A stretch of DNA of 64,000 bases from contig NZ_CQAZ01000007.1 of assembly GCF_001152565.1 (NCBI RefSeq), positions 1 to 64,000 of the forward strand, written 5' to 3'. The position numbers and the translations under genes were made by a program. Shown here in pieces: positions 1-7,024 of this stretch. The notes below the pieces were generated by a model. It saw only the letters and a list, made by a program, of their open reading frames with translations. It made no database searches and was not told the DNA's origin. The first letter of the stretch is position 1. Every line of letters starts with the position of its first letter. Source of the stretch: Yersinia pekkanenii. GTDB lineage: Bacteria > Pseudomonadota > Gammaproteobacteria > Enterobacterales > Enterobacteriaceae.

Positions 1-86
1 CCAATTATCTCACCTGTGCAGCCGCCAAGCGGCGCATTTATCAAATGGATGCGTCGGTATCGATTGGGCTTATGGAGGCGGCATGA
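1..86 (+). CDS. C-terminal end of an unidentified prophage protein (partial)
   Basis: Reading frame 3 is open from the window edge to a TGA at 84-86 and ends in the residues SIGLMEAA. Its stop overlaps the ATG of the next gene in an ATGA arrangement, the same coupling used by several other gene pairs in this prophage. Only about 27 codons are visible, so the product cannot be named. Frame 2 is also open here, so the next gene could in principle start earlier; the strong ribosome site before 83 argues against that. Confidence 0.5.
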   Translation, partial: NYLTCAAAKRRIYQMDASVSIGLMEAA

Positions 87-331
87 CAGAAGAACAGTTC
101 AAAGAGCTGATTATAACAAGGCGTGAATCGTTAAAGAGTATGGATACTCTGGCCTTTGTTAAAAATGAATTGGAGTGCGGTCGTGTGTCGGCCGAACAAC
201 TGGCAATCATTGCACTGGACGCGATGGGGATTAAAGGCGAATTGGTTGATCAAGTAAGGGAATCGGCAGCCAAAAAGCGTAAATCATTTATGGAGGTGAT
301 TTGTGGGTACCGCAACATTAATCCTTGGTGA
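83..331 (+). CDS. Small hypothetical prophage protein
   Basis: An 82-residue, charged and probably cytoplasmic protein with no motif I recognise. The start is supported by GGAGG directly upstream and by the ATGA overlap with the preceding frame. Its 3' end overlaps the next gene by 29 bp, and the GGAGGTGAT inside it at 292-300 serves that gene. Its place just ahead of a Sak4-like recombination ATPase fits an early left-operon accessory gene of a lambdoid phage. Confidence 0.75.
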   Translation: MTEEQFKELIITRRESLKSMDTLAFVKNELECGRVSAEQLAIIALDAMGIKGELVDQVRESAAKKRKSFMEVICGYRNINPW

Positions 332-983
332 ATCTGGTACAGGGAAGTCTACCAGCTTGCGCAATCTCAACCCTGATGATTGCCTACTTATTCAAGTCGT
401 AAGGAAGCGGCTACCGTTCAAATCAAACAACTGGCAGCCATGGGATGCCACTAAGAAGACAGGAAGCATTATTGCAACGCATGACTGGTCACTAATCAGG
501 GAGGTCATTAATAGGGCGACAAAATACGGGAAGAAAATAGTCATCATTGATGACTTCCAGTATGTGATGTGCACCGAGTTCATGGAGACAGTGAACGATA
601 AGGGATTTGATAAGTTCGCGAAAATGGGACTTCACATGTGGGAAATAATCAAAGCGGCACAGGATGCGCCGGATGACCTGAGAATTTACTTCATGGCCCA
701 CACCGAGGAAACAAACCTTGGTCGCGTCAAAATGAAAACCATCGGCAAAATGCTGGATGAGAAAGTAACGGTCGAAGGAATGTTCACCATCGTTCTGAGA
801 ACCACTGTTCACGATGGACAATACTTTTTCACCACTCAAAACAACGGTTACGACACCGTTAAATCACCGATGGGCCTCTTCGAAACCAACGAAATTGAAA
901 ATGACCTTCTGACTGTAGATCGGGATATTTGCGATTACTACGGCATCAATAATGTTCACCAAATTAAAGGAAACGCAGCATGA
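303..983 (+). CDS. Phage AAA/RecA-fold ATPase, Sak4-like recombination protein
   Basis: A 226-residue P-loop ATPase. Walker A is GESGTGKS at residues 9-16, and the Walker B-like strand IVIIDD ends at Asp83-Asp84. Size and layout match the phage nucleotide-binding proteins of the AAA_24/Sak4 type, single-strand annealing or RecA-like recombinases. The start is GTG, six bases after GGAGG. The stop overlaps the next ATG (ATGA), and that gene encodes an SSB-like protein, a pairing often seen with Sak4. The inferred role is phage DNA recombination or replication. The ATPase fold is well supported; the Sak4 assignment is by recall of the family. Confidence 0.8.
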   Translation: MGTATLILGESGTGKSTSLRNLNPDDCLLIQVVRKRLPFKSNNWQPWDATKKTGSIIATHDWSLIREVINRATKYGKKIVIIDDFQYVMCTEFMETVNDKGFDKFAKMGLHMWEIIKAAQDAPDDLRIYFMAHTEETNLGRVKMKTIGKMLDEKVTVEGMFTIVLRTTVHDGQYFFTTQNNGYDTVKSPMGLFETNEIENDLLTVDRDICDYYGINNVHQIKGNAA

Positions 984-1576
984 GCAATGTAACTTTCGTC
1001 TATGACCAGGATTCGGGTTTATCAGCAGGGTTAAGTGGCTTCATTAATGAGTCTGGTGCCTACGTCTTCACCATTTCAGAAGCTAAATATGTGATCAGCT
1101 CTGGTGGTGCTAAATCAGTTGAGTTCTCTGTTGAAACTGATGATGGGCGCAAGGCAAATTACCTTAATGTTTACACCGTCAAGAAAGACGGAAGTTCTAA
1201 TACGCATGGCGTAAATATGATAAATGCGATGATGGGCTGCGCTGGCGTTAAGCAGCTCACCATGATTAAGAATGAAGCTGGCATTGATGTGGCCCCTGAG
1301 TTTGTAGGCCGCAAGTTGGGTCTGGTGCTGCAAAAAACGCTCAAAACAAAAGATGATGGTCGTGAGACTTACAACTTTGATATTCGCATTCCGTACTTTG
1401 CACAAAGCCAGAGAACGCTACAAGAGCATGTAGCCAATGCCCCGGCAGAAACAATAGCGAAAATGCTAACCACCCTGAAAGACAAGGATGAGCGCAAGCA
1501 AGGTCATGCGGCGCCGACCCACTCAGGAAACTACCAGGGTGATGAGCAGTTCTTTGCGGAAGACCCGCGCTTCTAG
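980..1576 (+). CDS. Phage single-stranded-DNA-binding-like protein (DUF669-like)
   Basis: A 198-residue protein coupled by ATGA to the Sak4-like ATPase. The N-terminal two thirds is beta-rich, followed by a polar, low-complexity linker and the acidic/aromatic tail DEQFFAEDPRF ending at the terminal Phe. That layout mimics the flexible acidic tip of bacterial SSB (terminal DIPF), which recruits partner proteins. Phage proteins of the DUF669 type, usually beside RecT/Sak/Erf recombinases, look like this. The inferred role is to coat ssDNA and load or stimulate the partner recombinase. The tail and context are seen; the family name is inferred. Confidence 0.7.
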   Translation: MSNVTFVYDQDSGLSAGLSGFINESGAYVFTISEAKYVISSGGAKSVEFSVETDDGRKANYLNVYTVKKDGSSNTHGVNMINAMMGCAGVKQLTMIKNEAGIDVAPEFVGRKLGLVLQKTLKTKDDGRETYNFDIRIPYFAQSQRTLQEHVANAPAETIAKMLTTLKDKDERKQGHAAPTHSGNYQGDEQFFAEDPRF

Positions 1577-1596
1577 CCGATAATTAGGTAACCACC

Positions 1597-1983
1597 ATGC
1601 AGCCAGAACAAATACTGGCCTGCCTCCGCGCCCATCCAGATGCATATATAACCTCATTCCACCGGTCAATTGGCAGTGTGGGGCATGGTCGCTTGTCTGG
1701 TGGCGCAACTGGCGGGTGTACGTTGAATTATAAAGATTCATTCTACAAAGGCTTGGGTGAGGGGTTCGAGACGGTATCAATACACATCGGCCTAACGTAT
1801 GTGAGAAACATGCGCCACCTGCTCACGGAAGAGCAATGGGAAGTTAAAGGGATATCAGCAAAAGGGACGATATACCGGCTCAAGCCAGAGTTTATGCCAG
1901 CCAACCCTACCCCGCTCTGCTCAACTCAGGAAGAGTTGTTAGCGCGGCGGCAAGAATGCCTGCGGCTGCTTTCAGCGGCCTAA
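1597..1983 (+). CDS. Hypothetical prophage protein
   Basis: 128 residues, soluble, unrecognised. The N-terminal half is rich in Gly and aromatic residues; the C-terminal half is helical with a basic patch near the end. It is co-oriented with the recombination genes, 20 bp after the SSB-like gene. No catalytic motif, membrane segment or signal peptide is visible. Confidence 0.7.
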   Translation: MQPEQILACLRAHPDAYITSFHRSIGSVGHGRLSGGATGGCTLNYKDSFYKGLGEGFETVSIHIGLTYVRNMRHLLTEEQWEVKGISAKGTIYRLKPEFMPANPTPLCSTQEELLARRQECLRLLSAA

Positions 1984-2021
1984 TCCCCCACCCCATTACA
2001 GCAATCTGCTGAGGAATAGTT

Positions 2022-2510
2022 ATGTCTGAAAATACTGATTATGAAACGTTAAAAGCTGAGCGCGATTCAGCACTCAATACCTGCACTCTGATTGCCGAGG
2101 CTTTAGGTATTACCGGCGCGGTAGCGGGTGACACTATTGCCAAGGTTCAACAGCTAGTTGCTGAGAGTGCGGCGCTGAGGGCTGAAAATTGCATTCAGGA
2201 TTTCATCATCTCAGCAGTTAAAGATTTAGTCCGCGAAAGCGATGGTGTCACAGGCTGGCACCGTAACGGTGACGTTGCTACATGGGATGAAGTTCTGCCG
2301 GAGTTATCCCACAGCGAAACCCCAGCCACCACTCAGGCGCTTAACGAGATAAAGGCGAGGGGTGTTGATGAGTTCACGGCCAAGATTGCACGCGATTTAC
2401 GGATGGCGGGCGGTGGTCATGGATATCATGAAGAGCCTTATCATGAATTCGCTGATCACATTGAATGCAAAGGTGGTGATTTCGCCGCCAGCCTGAGGGG
2501 TAACAACTGA
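2022..2510 (+). CDS. Ea-type accessory phage protein
   Basis: 162 residues. The N-terminus (SENTDYETLKAERDSALN) and the alanine/glutamate-rich helices that follow resemble the modular Ead/Ea22-type proteins of lambdoid phage left operons, which share helical N-termini and swap C-terminal domains. A His/Glu/Gly-rich segment (HGYHEEPYHEF) near the C-terminus could bind metal, but this is only compositional. Its TGA overlaps the next ATG (TGATG). Function unknown. Confidence 0.7.
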   Translation: MSENTDYETLKAERDSALNTCTLIAEALGITGAVAGDTIAKVQQLVAESAALRAENCIQDFIISAVKDLVRESDGVTGWHRNGDVATWDEVLPELSHSETPATTQALNEIKARGVDEFTAKIARDLRMAGGGHGYHEEPYHEFADHIECKGGDFAASLRGNN

Positions 2511-2938
2511 TGAATAACATCGAAGAGCTTAGAGAGCACTGCAAAGAAATGATGGCTGTCTCTCGTATGCAATATGCGTATATCCCAGCATCATCAATTA
2601 TCACTCTGATAGACAGAATTGAGAAAGCAGAGAAAGAAAGTAAGCAGTGGTACAGCGTTGTGGAAGCAGCAATATCTGATGATGCTGAATGGCGAAAGCA
2701 ATCAAATACGGCAAGTGAAGCTATCGGTTATTTGACAACAGGAATTGTCATGCTGAAAGAACGTGCTGAGAAAGCAGAAGCAGCGTTATCAGCGGCAAAC
2801 GAGAAGCTGAGTAAGCCTGTAAAATTGCCAAAAACAAACGGTTATTGGGATGCCGAAGAGCAGGCGTTTGAAAGAGGCATTCAATTAGCTCGTCAAGAAA
2901 TTCGCATTGCCGGATTCCGTGTGGAAGGTGATGAATAA
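2510..2938 (+). CDS. Ea22-like coiled-coil phage protein
   Basis: 142 residues beginning MNNIEELREHCKEMMAVS. Long helices with repeated KAEKE/KAEAAL heptads predict a coiled coil at about residues 35-50 and 85-105. The C-terminal part (YWDAEEQAFERGIQLARQEI) resembles the end of the Ea22/Ead family of accessory phage proteins. It is translationally coupled to the neighbours on both sides (TGATG upstream, TAATG downstream). No enzymatic motif. Confidence 0.7.
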   Translation: MNNIEELREHCKEMMAVSRMQYAYIPASSIITLIDRIEKAEKESKQWYSVVEAAISDDAEWRKQSNTASEAIGYLTTGIVMLKERAEKAEAALSAANEKLSKPVKLPKTNGYWDAEEQAFERGIQLARQEIRIAGFRVEGDE

Positions 2939-3849
2939 TGGATAGAGATGAGCTAGATCCTATGGTTGTTAGCTTCTCTGGAGGCGAATCATCAGGGTTT
3001 ATGTGTGATTTTCTTATACAAAATTACTCTGATAAATATAAGTTTCATTTTGCTTTTGCAAATACCGGCAGGGAACACGAAGAAACCCTGATATTTGTTG
3101 ATAAATGCGATAAACATTTTGGGCTTAATCTCGTCTGGCTGGAAGGGGTAACTAGTCCGATACCAGGTGTTGGCATGCGACATAAAATCGTGAGCTTCGA
3201 AACGGCAGCGAGGAACGGTGAACCATTCGAGCAGTTCATTAGCATTGAGGGTATACCAAACGTTTCCAGGCAAAAGTGTAGCGACTATTTAAAAACACAG
3301 ACTATCCGGTCATGGATGCGAGAAGTTGGGCTGTGTCGTCGTGGGTGGAGTGCCAAAACAGCTATCGGAATGCGAGTTGACGAACCACAGCGAGCGGACC
3401 CAACAAAAGATGCAGCGAAACGCTACAACTTGGTCTATCCGCTGGCTCACTGGGGCGGTTTTGATAAGTCAGATGTTAATGATTTTTGGGCCGCAATGCC
3501 CTTCAGATTAAACATCCCGCCGCACTATGGAAACTGCCTTACTTGCTTCAAAAAAAGCGATTCCAAGCTGTTTCTCATAGCTCATGAACATCCAGAATGG
3601 TTTGCATGGAATAGGGATATGGAGCAGAAGCATGGGAGCGTAAAGGCAATAACAAAACATTCATGGTGGCGGCAAAAGCGAGACACCGACCAGCTTATTG
3701 CTGATGCTCAATTGGAAGATAGGCAGGCCCTTATCTACATGACAAAGACTAGCCCGGATTCGGGTGACGGATGCACATCTTCATGCGATGCATTCCAAAA
3801 TGTTGTGGAGGATGAATTTGATGAAGAAAGTAGTGAAAGAGTCGCTTAG
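2938..3849 (+). CDS. PAPS-reductase-like (PP-loop) phage protein
   Basis: A 303-residue member of the phosphoadenosine-phosphosulfate reductase/adenine nucleotide alpha-hydrolase superfamily. The PP-loop SGGESSG is at residues 14-20, followed by a Rossmann-like strand with FANTGREHEET. Paired cysteines are present (NCLTC near residue 200, GCTSSC near the C-terminus) and may bind a metal or cluster. Such proteins occur in lambdoid and other phages with unknown role; relatives such as DndC act in DNA phosphorothioation, while CysH reduces PAPS. The nearby cytosine-methyltransferase-like gene makes DNA or nucleotide modification a reasonable but untested inference. Confidence 0.8.
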   Translation: MDRDELDPMVVSFSGGESSGFMCDFLIQNYSDKYKFHFAFANTGREHEETLIFVDKCDKHFGLNLVWLEGVTSPIPGVGMRHKIVSFETAARNGEPFEQFISIEGIPNVSRQKCSDYLKTQTIRSWMREVGLCRRGWSAKTAIGMRVDEPQRADPTKDAAKRYNLVYPLAHWGGFDKSDVNDFWAAMPFRLNIPPHYGNCLTCFKKSDSKLFLIAHEHPEWFAWNRDMEQKHGSVKAITKHSWWRQKRDTDQLIADAQLEDRQALIYMTKTSPDSGDGCTSSCDAFQNVVEDEFDEESSERVA

Positions 3850-4159
3850 TAAACTTCCTGACGGGTGGTTTTCTGAATCAGATGTAAAAGCGGATATGTC
3901 TATTTTCCAGCTAAGAGAGCTTAAACAACTTGGACATATCGAGGAACGTTACACCGGAGAGCCTCCACATCGATGCTCATTGTTTCGAAAGGTGCTGGCA
4001 GAAGGGGGTAAAAAACTGCTGGATGATGATGTAAAAATAATAAAGAGAATGATTAATGACGGAGCGCATAAGGACTACGTAATTAATTTTGTAATTAAAA
4101 ACTTCGACTTAACTAAGTCTGATGCTGAACGAATTTATGAACAACTGCAACTTACGTAA
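3821..4159 (+). CDS. Hypothetical prophage protein
   Basis: 112 residues, starting MKKVVKESLSKLPDGW. This ATG is nine bases after GGAGG at 3807-3811; longer in-frame starts at 3764 and 3812 are less well placed. It overlaps the 3' end of the PAPS-reductase-like gene by 29 bp. The middle (ESDVKADMSIFQLRELKQLGH) could be a small winged helix, and the C-terminal helices carry acidic and lysine residues. Function unknown. Confidence 0.65.
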   Translation: MKKVVKESLSKLPDGWFSESDVKADMSIFQLRELKQLGHIEERYTGEPPHRCSLFRKVLAEGGKKLLDDDVKIIKRMINDGAHKDYVINFVIKNFDLTKSDAERIYEQLQLT

Positions 4160-4172
4160 TGGTAGCGGCGGT

Positions 4173-4484
4173 ATGCATATGACAACAGTAGAGTTGTTAG
4201 CACTCACCCCGGAACAGTCCAAGGCATGGAAACGGTTTAAGGCGGCGGTGAAGGACTTCAAAAAAGCCGGTGGGCAATTTTATACCGTGCTGGAGCATGT
4301 AAGTGTTTACAACGGAAAGTACGTTAAAGAAATCTCTAACGATAGAAGTGATTTCAGAGCAGACGATGTAGGGATGGAAGAAATAAGAGAGTCCGGCTTT
4401 TCTGGCTTTGCTGATGATGATCACTTTATTCATCTGACTGAAAAGGGCCGCAGGCTGGTAGAGGGGAATGCAGATGCTGAGTAA
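4173..4484 (+). CDS. Hypothetical prophage protein ending in a repeated cassette junction
   Basis: About 103 residues starting MHMTTVELLALTPEQSKAW; the ATG at 4173 or 4179 is used (4122 is also in frame). The sequence suggests a small helical N-terminus and a mixed alpha/beta C-terminus ending VEGNADAE. The last bases are part of a 25-bp direct repeat (4461-4485) that also carries the ribosome site and start of the next small gene; the next gene ends with the same residues. Confidence 0.6.
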   Translation: MHMTTVELLALTPEQSKAWKRFKAAVKDFKKAGGQFYTVLEHVSVYNGKYVKEISNDRSDFRADDVGMEEIRESGFSGFADDDHFIHLTEKGRRLVEGNADAE

Positions 4485-4645
4485 ACCAGGCTTTGAATGG
4501 AAAAATGCGGTTGTTTCAGTAGAAGAGCAAGCAGAAATCCTTGGACTGAGTATTGAGCGTGTTAATGAGTTGGGCTTAGAGCTTGAAAAGCCTGTTGCTG
4601 AGCGTCGCGGTAATAGCGTGGAGGGGAATGCAGATGCTGAGTAAA
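4458..4645 (+). repeat. Direct-repeat pair spanning stop/RBS/start junctions
   Basis: The 25-base segment at 4461-4485 is repeated exactly at 4621-4645, and the match extends three bases further left with one mismatch. Each copy holds a GAGGGG ribosome site, the ATG of the following gene and the stop of the preceding gene. The two copies are 160 bp apart and bracket a 56-codon gene. This is a gene-cassette boundary usable by homologous exchange. Confidence 0.85.
4474..4644 (+). CDS. 56-residue hypothetical prophage protein, cassette between direct repeats
   Basis: A short frame starting MLSKPGFEWKNAVVSVEEQ and ending SVEGNADAE before TAA at 4642-4644. The start follows GAGGGG at 4461-4466. 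The middle (VEEQAEILGLSIERVNELGL) looks like a small helix-turn-helix or helical hairpin. Both its start and its end lie in copies of the same 25-bp repeat, and its C-terminal residues are identical to those of the upstream gene, which points to origin by recombination between repeats. Confidence 0.55.
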   Translation: MLSKPGFEWKNAVVSVEEQAEILGLSIERVNELGLELEKPVAERRGNSVEGNADAE

Positions 4646-4945
4646 GAAAAATTAATAAATTTATCTGAGATTACGCCAACAGAATTACCCTGTGGAATCA
4701 CAATCTGTCACGGCGTATACCCATTAATTGGGTCATTAGACATAGTTCAGATGGCTACTGAACTGCTATCACTGCGTGAGCAACTTGCAGAGTTGAAAGC
4801 GTTGCCGCCTGTTGCTTGGCACACTGAAGACCATGACACGGATAAATCTGCTACGACGTACAATCAAGAAGTTGCAGAGCAATGGAAATATAAGGGTTGG
4901 CCAGTAACTGAGCTATTCACAGCAGCCAAGCCATCGGAGGACTAA
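4634..4945 (+). CDS. Hypothetical prophage protein
   Basis: 103 residues from ATG 4634, just after the second copy of the direct repeat. It begins MLSKEKLINLSEITPTEL, has a helical segment ATELLSLREQLAELKALPP, and ends with a motif (PPVAWHTEDHD..., VTELFTAAKP) common at the C-terminus of small Enterobacteriaceae phage proteins. The stop overlaps the next ATG (TAATG). An in-frame start at 4583 is less likely because it lies inside the preceding gene. Function unknown. Confidence 0.65.
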   Translation: MLSKEKLINLSEITPTELPCGITICHGVYPLIGSLDIVQMATELLSLREQLAELKALPPVAWHTEDHDTDKSATTYNQEVAEQWKYKGWPVTELFTAAKPSED

Positions 4946-5115
4946 TGCTAATCGGCTTTGTTCTTCTCATTACTTCCTGCTTTAACGATAGTTGTAACGC
5001 CCTGCCAGTCACCGAAGATATCTACCCTACCCAATCCGAATGCCAACAAATTTCAACGCTGATTAAAGAGCGCAAGCCCAACGTTGTGCTCATGTGCGGC
5101 GAAGTGTATCGGTAA
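4945..5115 (+). CDS. 56-residue secreted or membrane-associated phage protein (DUF1482-like)
   Basis: Begins MLIGFVLLITSCFNDSC, a short hydrophobic signal-like start followed by cysteines, and continues with TQSECQQISTLIKERKP and VLMCGEVYR. It has four cysteines. Size, hydrophobic N-terminus and Cys spacing resemble the small DUF1482 phage proteins; no function is established for them to my knowledge. Start overlaps the previous stop (TAATG). Confidence 0.6.
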   Translation: MLIGFVLLITSCFNDSCNALPVTEDIYPTQSECQQISTLIKERKPNVVLMCGEVYR

Positions 5116-5175
5116 CTCGTTTTAACCCCACAACGGACTCACAGAAACGGATTTCACTAAATCTGGAGGTTCCCT

Positions 5176-5352
5176 ATGGCTATTTCAATGCTCCCAGTCG
5201 AGCGTAAATTCCCGCTGCCTGCTGAATTGACGGGCCGAATCAATGATCTTATTCAGGAATATGCCGGTGAAATAGGCGTCTGTGAGGTGCTTGGCGTACT
5301 GGAAATCGTCAAGTTTGGATTGCTGAACCAACAAACAAATGAGGTGGCGTAA
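5176..5352 (+). CDS. 58-residue hypothetical prophage protein
   Basis: Starts MAISMLPVERKFPLPAEL nine bases after a strong GGAGG and ends QQTNEVA with TAA overlapping the ATG of the next gene. It is predicted helical (RINDLIQEYAGEIGVCEVLGVLEIVK) and soluble. The strong ribosome site and the coupling to the next gene support it as real. Function unknown. Confidence 0.6.
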   Translation: MAISMLPVERKFPLPAELTGRINDLIQEYAGEIGVCEVLGVLEIVKFGLLNQQTNEVA

Positions 5353-5555
5353 TGTGCGACGAAATCGACCAAGCCCAAAAGCTTGAATTGCTCAACATCA
5401 AAATCGGAATAGCTAATCGCAAGCCGACAATGACATTTACTGGGCATTGCCACTTCTCAGAGTGTCGGCAGCCTATAGAGCGCGGCTTGTTCTGTGACTC
5501 TGGGTGTCGGGATGATTTTGAAATTGATGAGCGGCGCAAGGGGATGGCGGCATGA
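5352..5555 (+). CDS. Small zinc-ribbon phage protein
   Basis: 67 residues with four cysteines in the pattern CHFSEC...FCDSGC, the spacing of a C4 zinc ribbon, followed by a charged helix (RDDFEIDERRKG). This matches the small treble-clef/ribbon proteins found in lambdoid phage left operons (DUF2116 or TraR/DksA-like). Coupled at both ends: TAATG upstream and ATGA into the methyltransferase-like gene. Likely a DNA- or RNA polymerase-binding accessory factor, by inference. Confidence 0.65.
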   Translation: MCDEIDQAQKLELLNIKIGIANRKPTMTFTGHCHFSECRQPIERGLFCDSGCRDDFEIDERRKGMAA

Positions 5556-6262
5556 GCAGAGGAACGATTATTTGTCTGTGTGACCTTGCTGGGATTATGG
5601 CGGGGCCATGGGTTGCGGCTGGGTATGATGCAATTTTAATTGACCCGCAGCACATTGAGGAAAGTAACCAGGCGGGAATACGAAAGTGGCCAGATACAGT
5701 GCTGACGGCTGCCGGCGCCCTGGGTAATGTTATCCGGAATGAAGAAATCGTATTTGTTGCTGGATTTCCGCCTTGCACGGACGTAGCTGTAAGTGGCGCA
5801 GCTCACTTCGAAAAGAAACGCAATGTGGATACTCATTTTCAAGCTAAGGCCGCTCTCGTTGCTGAACAATGCCGAATGATTGGTGAAATAACCGGAGCAC
5901 CGTGGTTCTTCGAAAATCCAGTAAGTGTTTTCAGTGGCATATTTGGAAAGCCAGATTTCATCTTCAATCCGAGCGACTATGGCGGCTACCTGCCAGAGCA
6001 TGATGCTCACCCAACTTATCCAGACTACATTGCCCCGCGTGATGCATATCCAAAGAAAACCTGTTTATGGACTGGGGGGGGGTTTGTAATGCCGGATAAA
6101 TTGCCAGTTCCTGTGCCTGAAGGTTATTCAACTCAGCATCTAAAACTAGGTGGAAAATCAGAGCGAGTGAAGAACATTCGAAGCGCCACGCCGCGCGGTT
6201 TCGCTGAAGCAGTTTTCCAGGCTAATGCTACACATTTGAAAGCGTTAAGAGAGGCAGCATGA
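5552..6262 (+). CDS. Phage C5-cytosine DNA methyltransferase-like protein
   Basis: 236 residues with the main C5-methyltransferase landmarks in order: an AdoMet motif I-like segment (CDLAGIMAGPWVAAGYD, residues 9-25), the catalytic PPC loop (GFPPCTD, near residues 71-77) and the ENP motif (FENPVSVF). It is shorter than restriction-system enzymes (usually over 300 residues) and lacks an obvious large target-recognition domain, as in the short DNA methylases of lambdoid phages. Likely modifies phage DNA against host restriction. A run of nine G at 6074-6082 (codons 175-177) is unusual: gain or loss of one base brings a stop within a few codons. Confidence 0.75.
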   Translation: MSRGTIICLCDLAGIMAGPWVAAGYDAILIDPQHIEESNQAGIRKWPDTVLTAAGALGNVIRNEEIVFVAGFPPCTDVAVSGAAHFEKKRNVDTHFQAKAALVAEQCRMIGEITGAPWFFENPVSVFSGIFGKPDFIFNPSDYGGYLPEHDAHPTYPDYIAPRDAYPKKTCLWTGGGFVMPDKLPVPVPEGYSTQHLKLGGKSERVKNIRSATPRGFAEAVFQANATHLKALREAA

Positions 6263-6351
6263 AGTTATCAATTGGAGCAAAAGTTTTCATCATCACTCTG
6301 GCCACAATTTTATCCGGATTAGTCTATCTATTGTGGAGACTTTTATCATGA
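6259..6351 (+). CDS. 30-residue single-pass membrane peptide
   Basis: Starts MKLSIGAKVFIITLAT with GAGG 5 bases upstream and overlaps the methyltransferase stop (ATGA). A hydrophobic stretch of about 20 residues fills the centre, with Trp/Arg near the C-terminus, as in a single transmembrane helix. Its stop overlaps the next tiny gene (ATGA). Too short to assign; coupling on both sides supports translation. Confidence 0.5.
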   Translation: MKLSIGAKVFIITLATILSGLVYLLWRLLS

Positions 6352-6437
6352 AAATATCAGACGGCGCATGGTTCTGGATATGTCTCGTCGTATACACAAT
6401 AGCAGCAACGCTCTATATCGTTAGTAATGCGGGGTGA
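6348..6437 (+). CDS. 29-residue single-pass membrane peptide
   Basis: Starts MKISDGAWFWICLVVYT and overlaps the previous tiny gene by ATGA. The centre is one hydrophobic helix with three aromatic residues. The shared start (MK-L/I-S-x-GA) suggests the two peptides are related or convergent. Possible roles include superinfection exclusion or membrane sensing; none is shown. Confidence 0.5.
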   Translation: MKISDGAWFWICLVVYTIAATLYIVSNAG

Positions 6438-6441
6438 GCGC

Positions 6442-6687
6442 ATGGAATCGTCAATAGAGAACGCAATCAGATCAGTAGCAAAAGATGCGCTTGCTGAAAT
6501 AATAGAAGTTAAAGAGAAATACCCAATTCAAGAGCACGACAAGCACTTCACTGAAATTCTTAATCGCCACGCAAAAAAAATCACCGCCCTACCCATTGAG
6601 ATGCAACCGAAAACTTTCCCGGCCAAACGCTGGTTGAGCTATTACGTCCGTAAGATTGATAAAGAGATAAGAGGCCAGCATGGATAA
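6442..6687 (+). CDS. Hypothetical prophage protein upstream of excisionase
   Basis: 81 residues starting MESSIENAIRSVAKDAL. The ATG at 6442 follows GGGGTGAG; 6427 is an alternative. It is helical, rich in Lys/Glu, with a basic C-terminus ([16 protein letters not shown]), and probably cytoplasmic. It overlaps the excisionase-like gene by 8 bp. No recognised family. Confidence 0.6.
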   Translation: MESSIENAIRSVAKDALAEIIEVKEKYPIQEHDKHFTEILNRHAKKITALPIEMQPKTFPAKRWLSYYVRKIDKEIRGQHG

Positions 6688-7024
6688 ATACAGTCTCACA
6701 TTCGATGAAGCCTGCGAATTCCTTGGAATATCAAGGCCCACATTAGCGCAGTGGATTAAATCAGGAAGATTAACAGCAAGCCGCAAAACGTCAGCAAAAC
6801 AATCACCGTACATCATCACCCGCCAAGCATGTATTGCCGCACTACAAAATCCGCTGCACACTGTTGCAGTGAGCGCGGTAGATGCGACAGGAGAACCACA
6901 ATGTCTATCTTCCGCAGAGGTAAGGTATGGTACGCGAGCATCTCTATCCCGGGTGCGAAGCGTATTAAAGAATCACTTGGGACTGAAGACAAGCGGCAGG
7001 CTCAGGAACTGCACGACAAGTTAA
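6680..7024 (+). CDS. Excisionase-like helix-turn-helix protein
   Basis: 114 residues. Residues 5-35 ([20 protein letters not shown] followed by IKSGRL) form the MerR/AlpA-type helix-turn-helix of excisionase-family proteins. The gene lies directly upstream of the integrase and overlaps it by 124 bp, the classical xis-int arrangement. Inferred role: bends attachment-site DNA and biases the integrase toward excision, or acts as a small repressor. The part past residue 75 is encoded within the integrase overlap and may be less constrained. Confidence 0.7.
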   Translation: MDKYSLTFDEACEFLGISRPTLAQWIKSGRLTASRKTSAKQSPYIITRQACIAALQNPLHTVAVSAVDATGEPQCLSSAEVRYGTRASLSRVRSVLKNHLGLKTSGRLRNCTTS

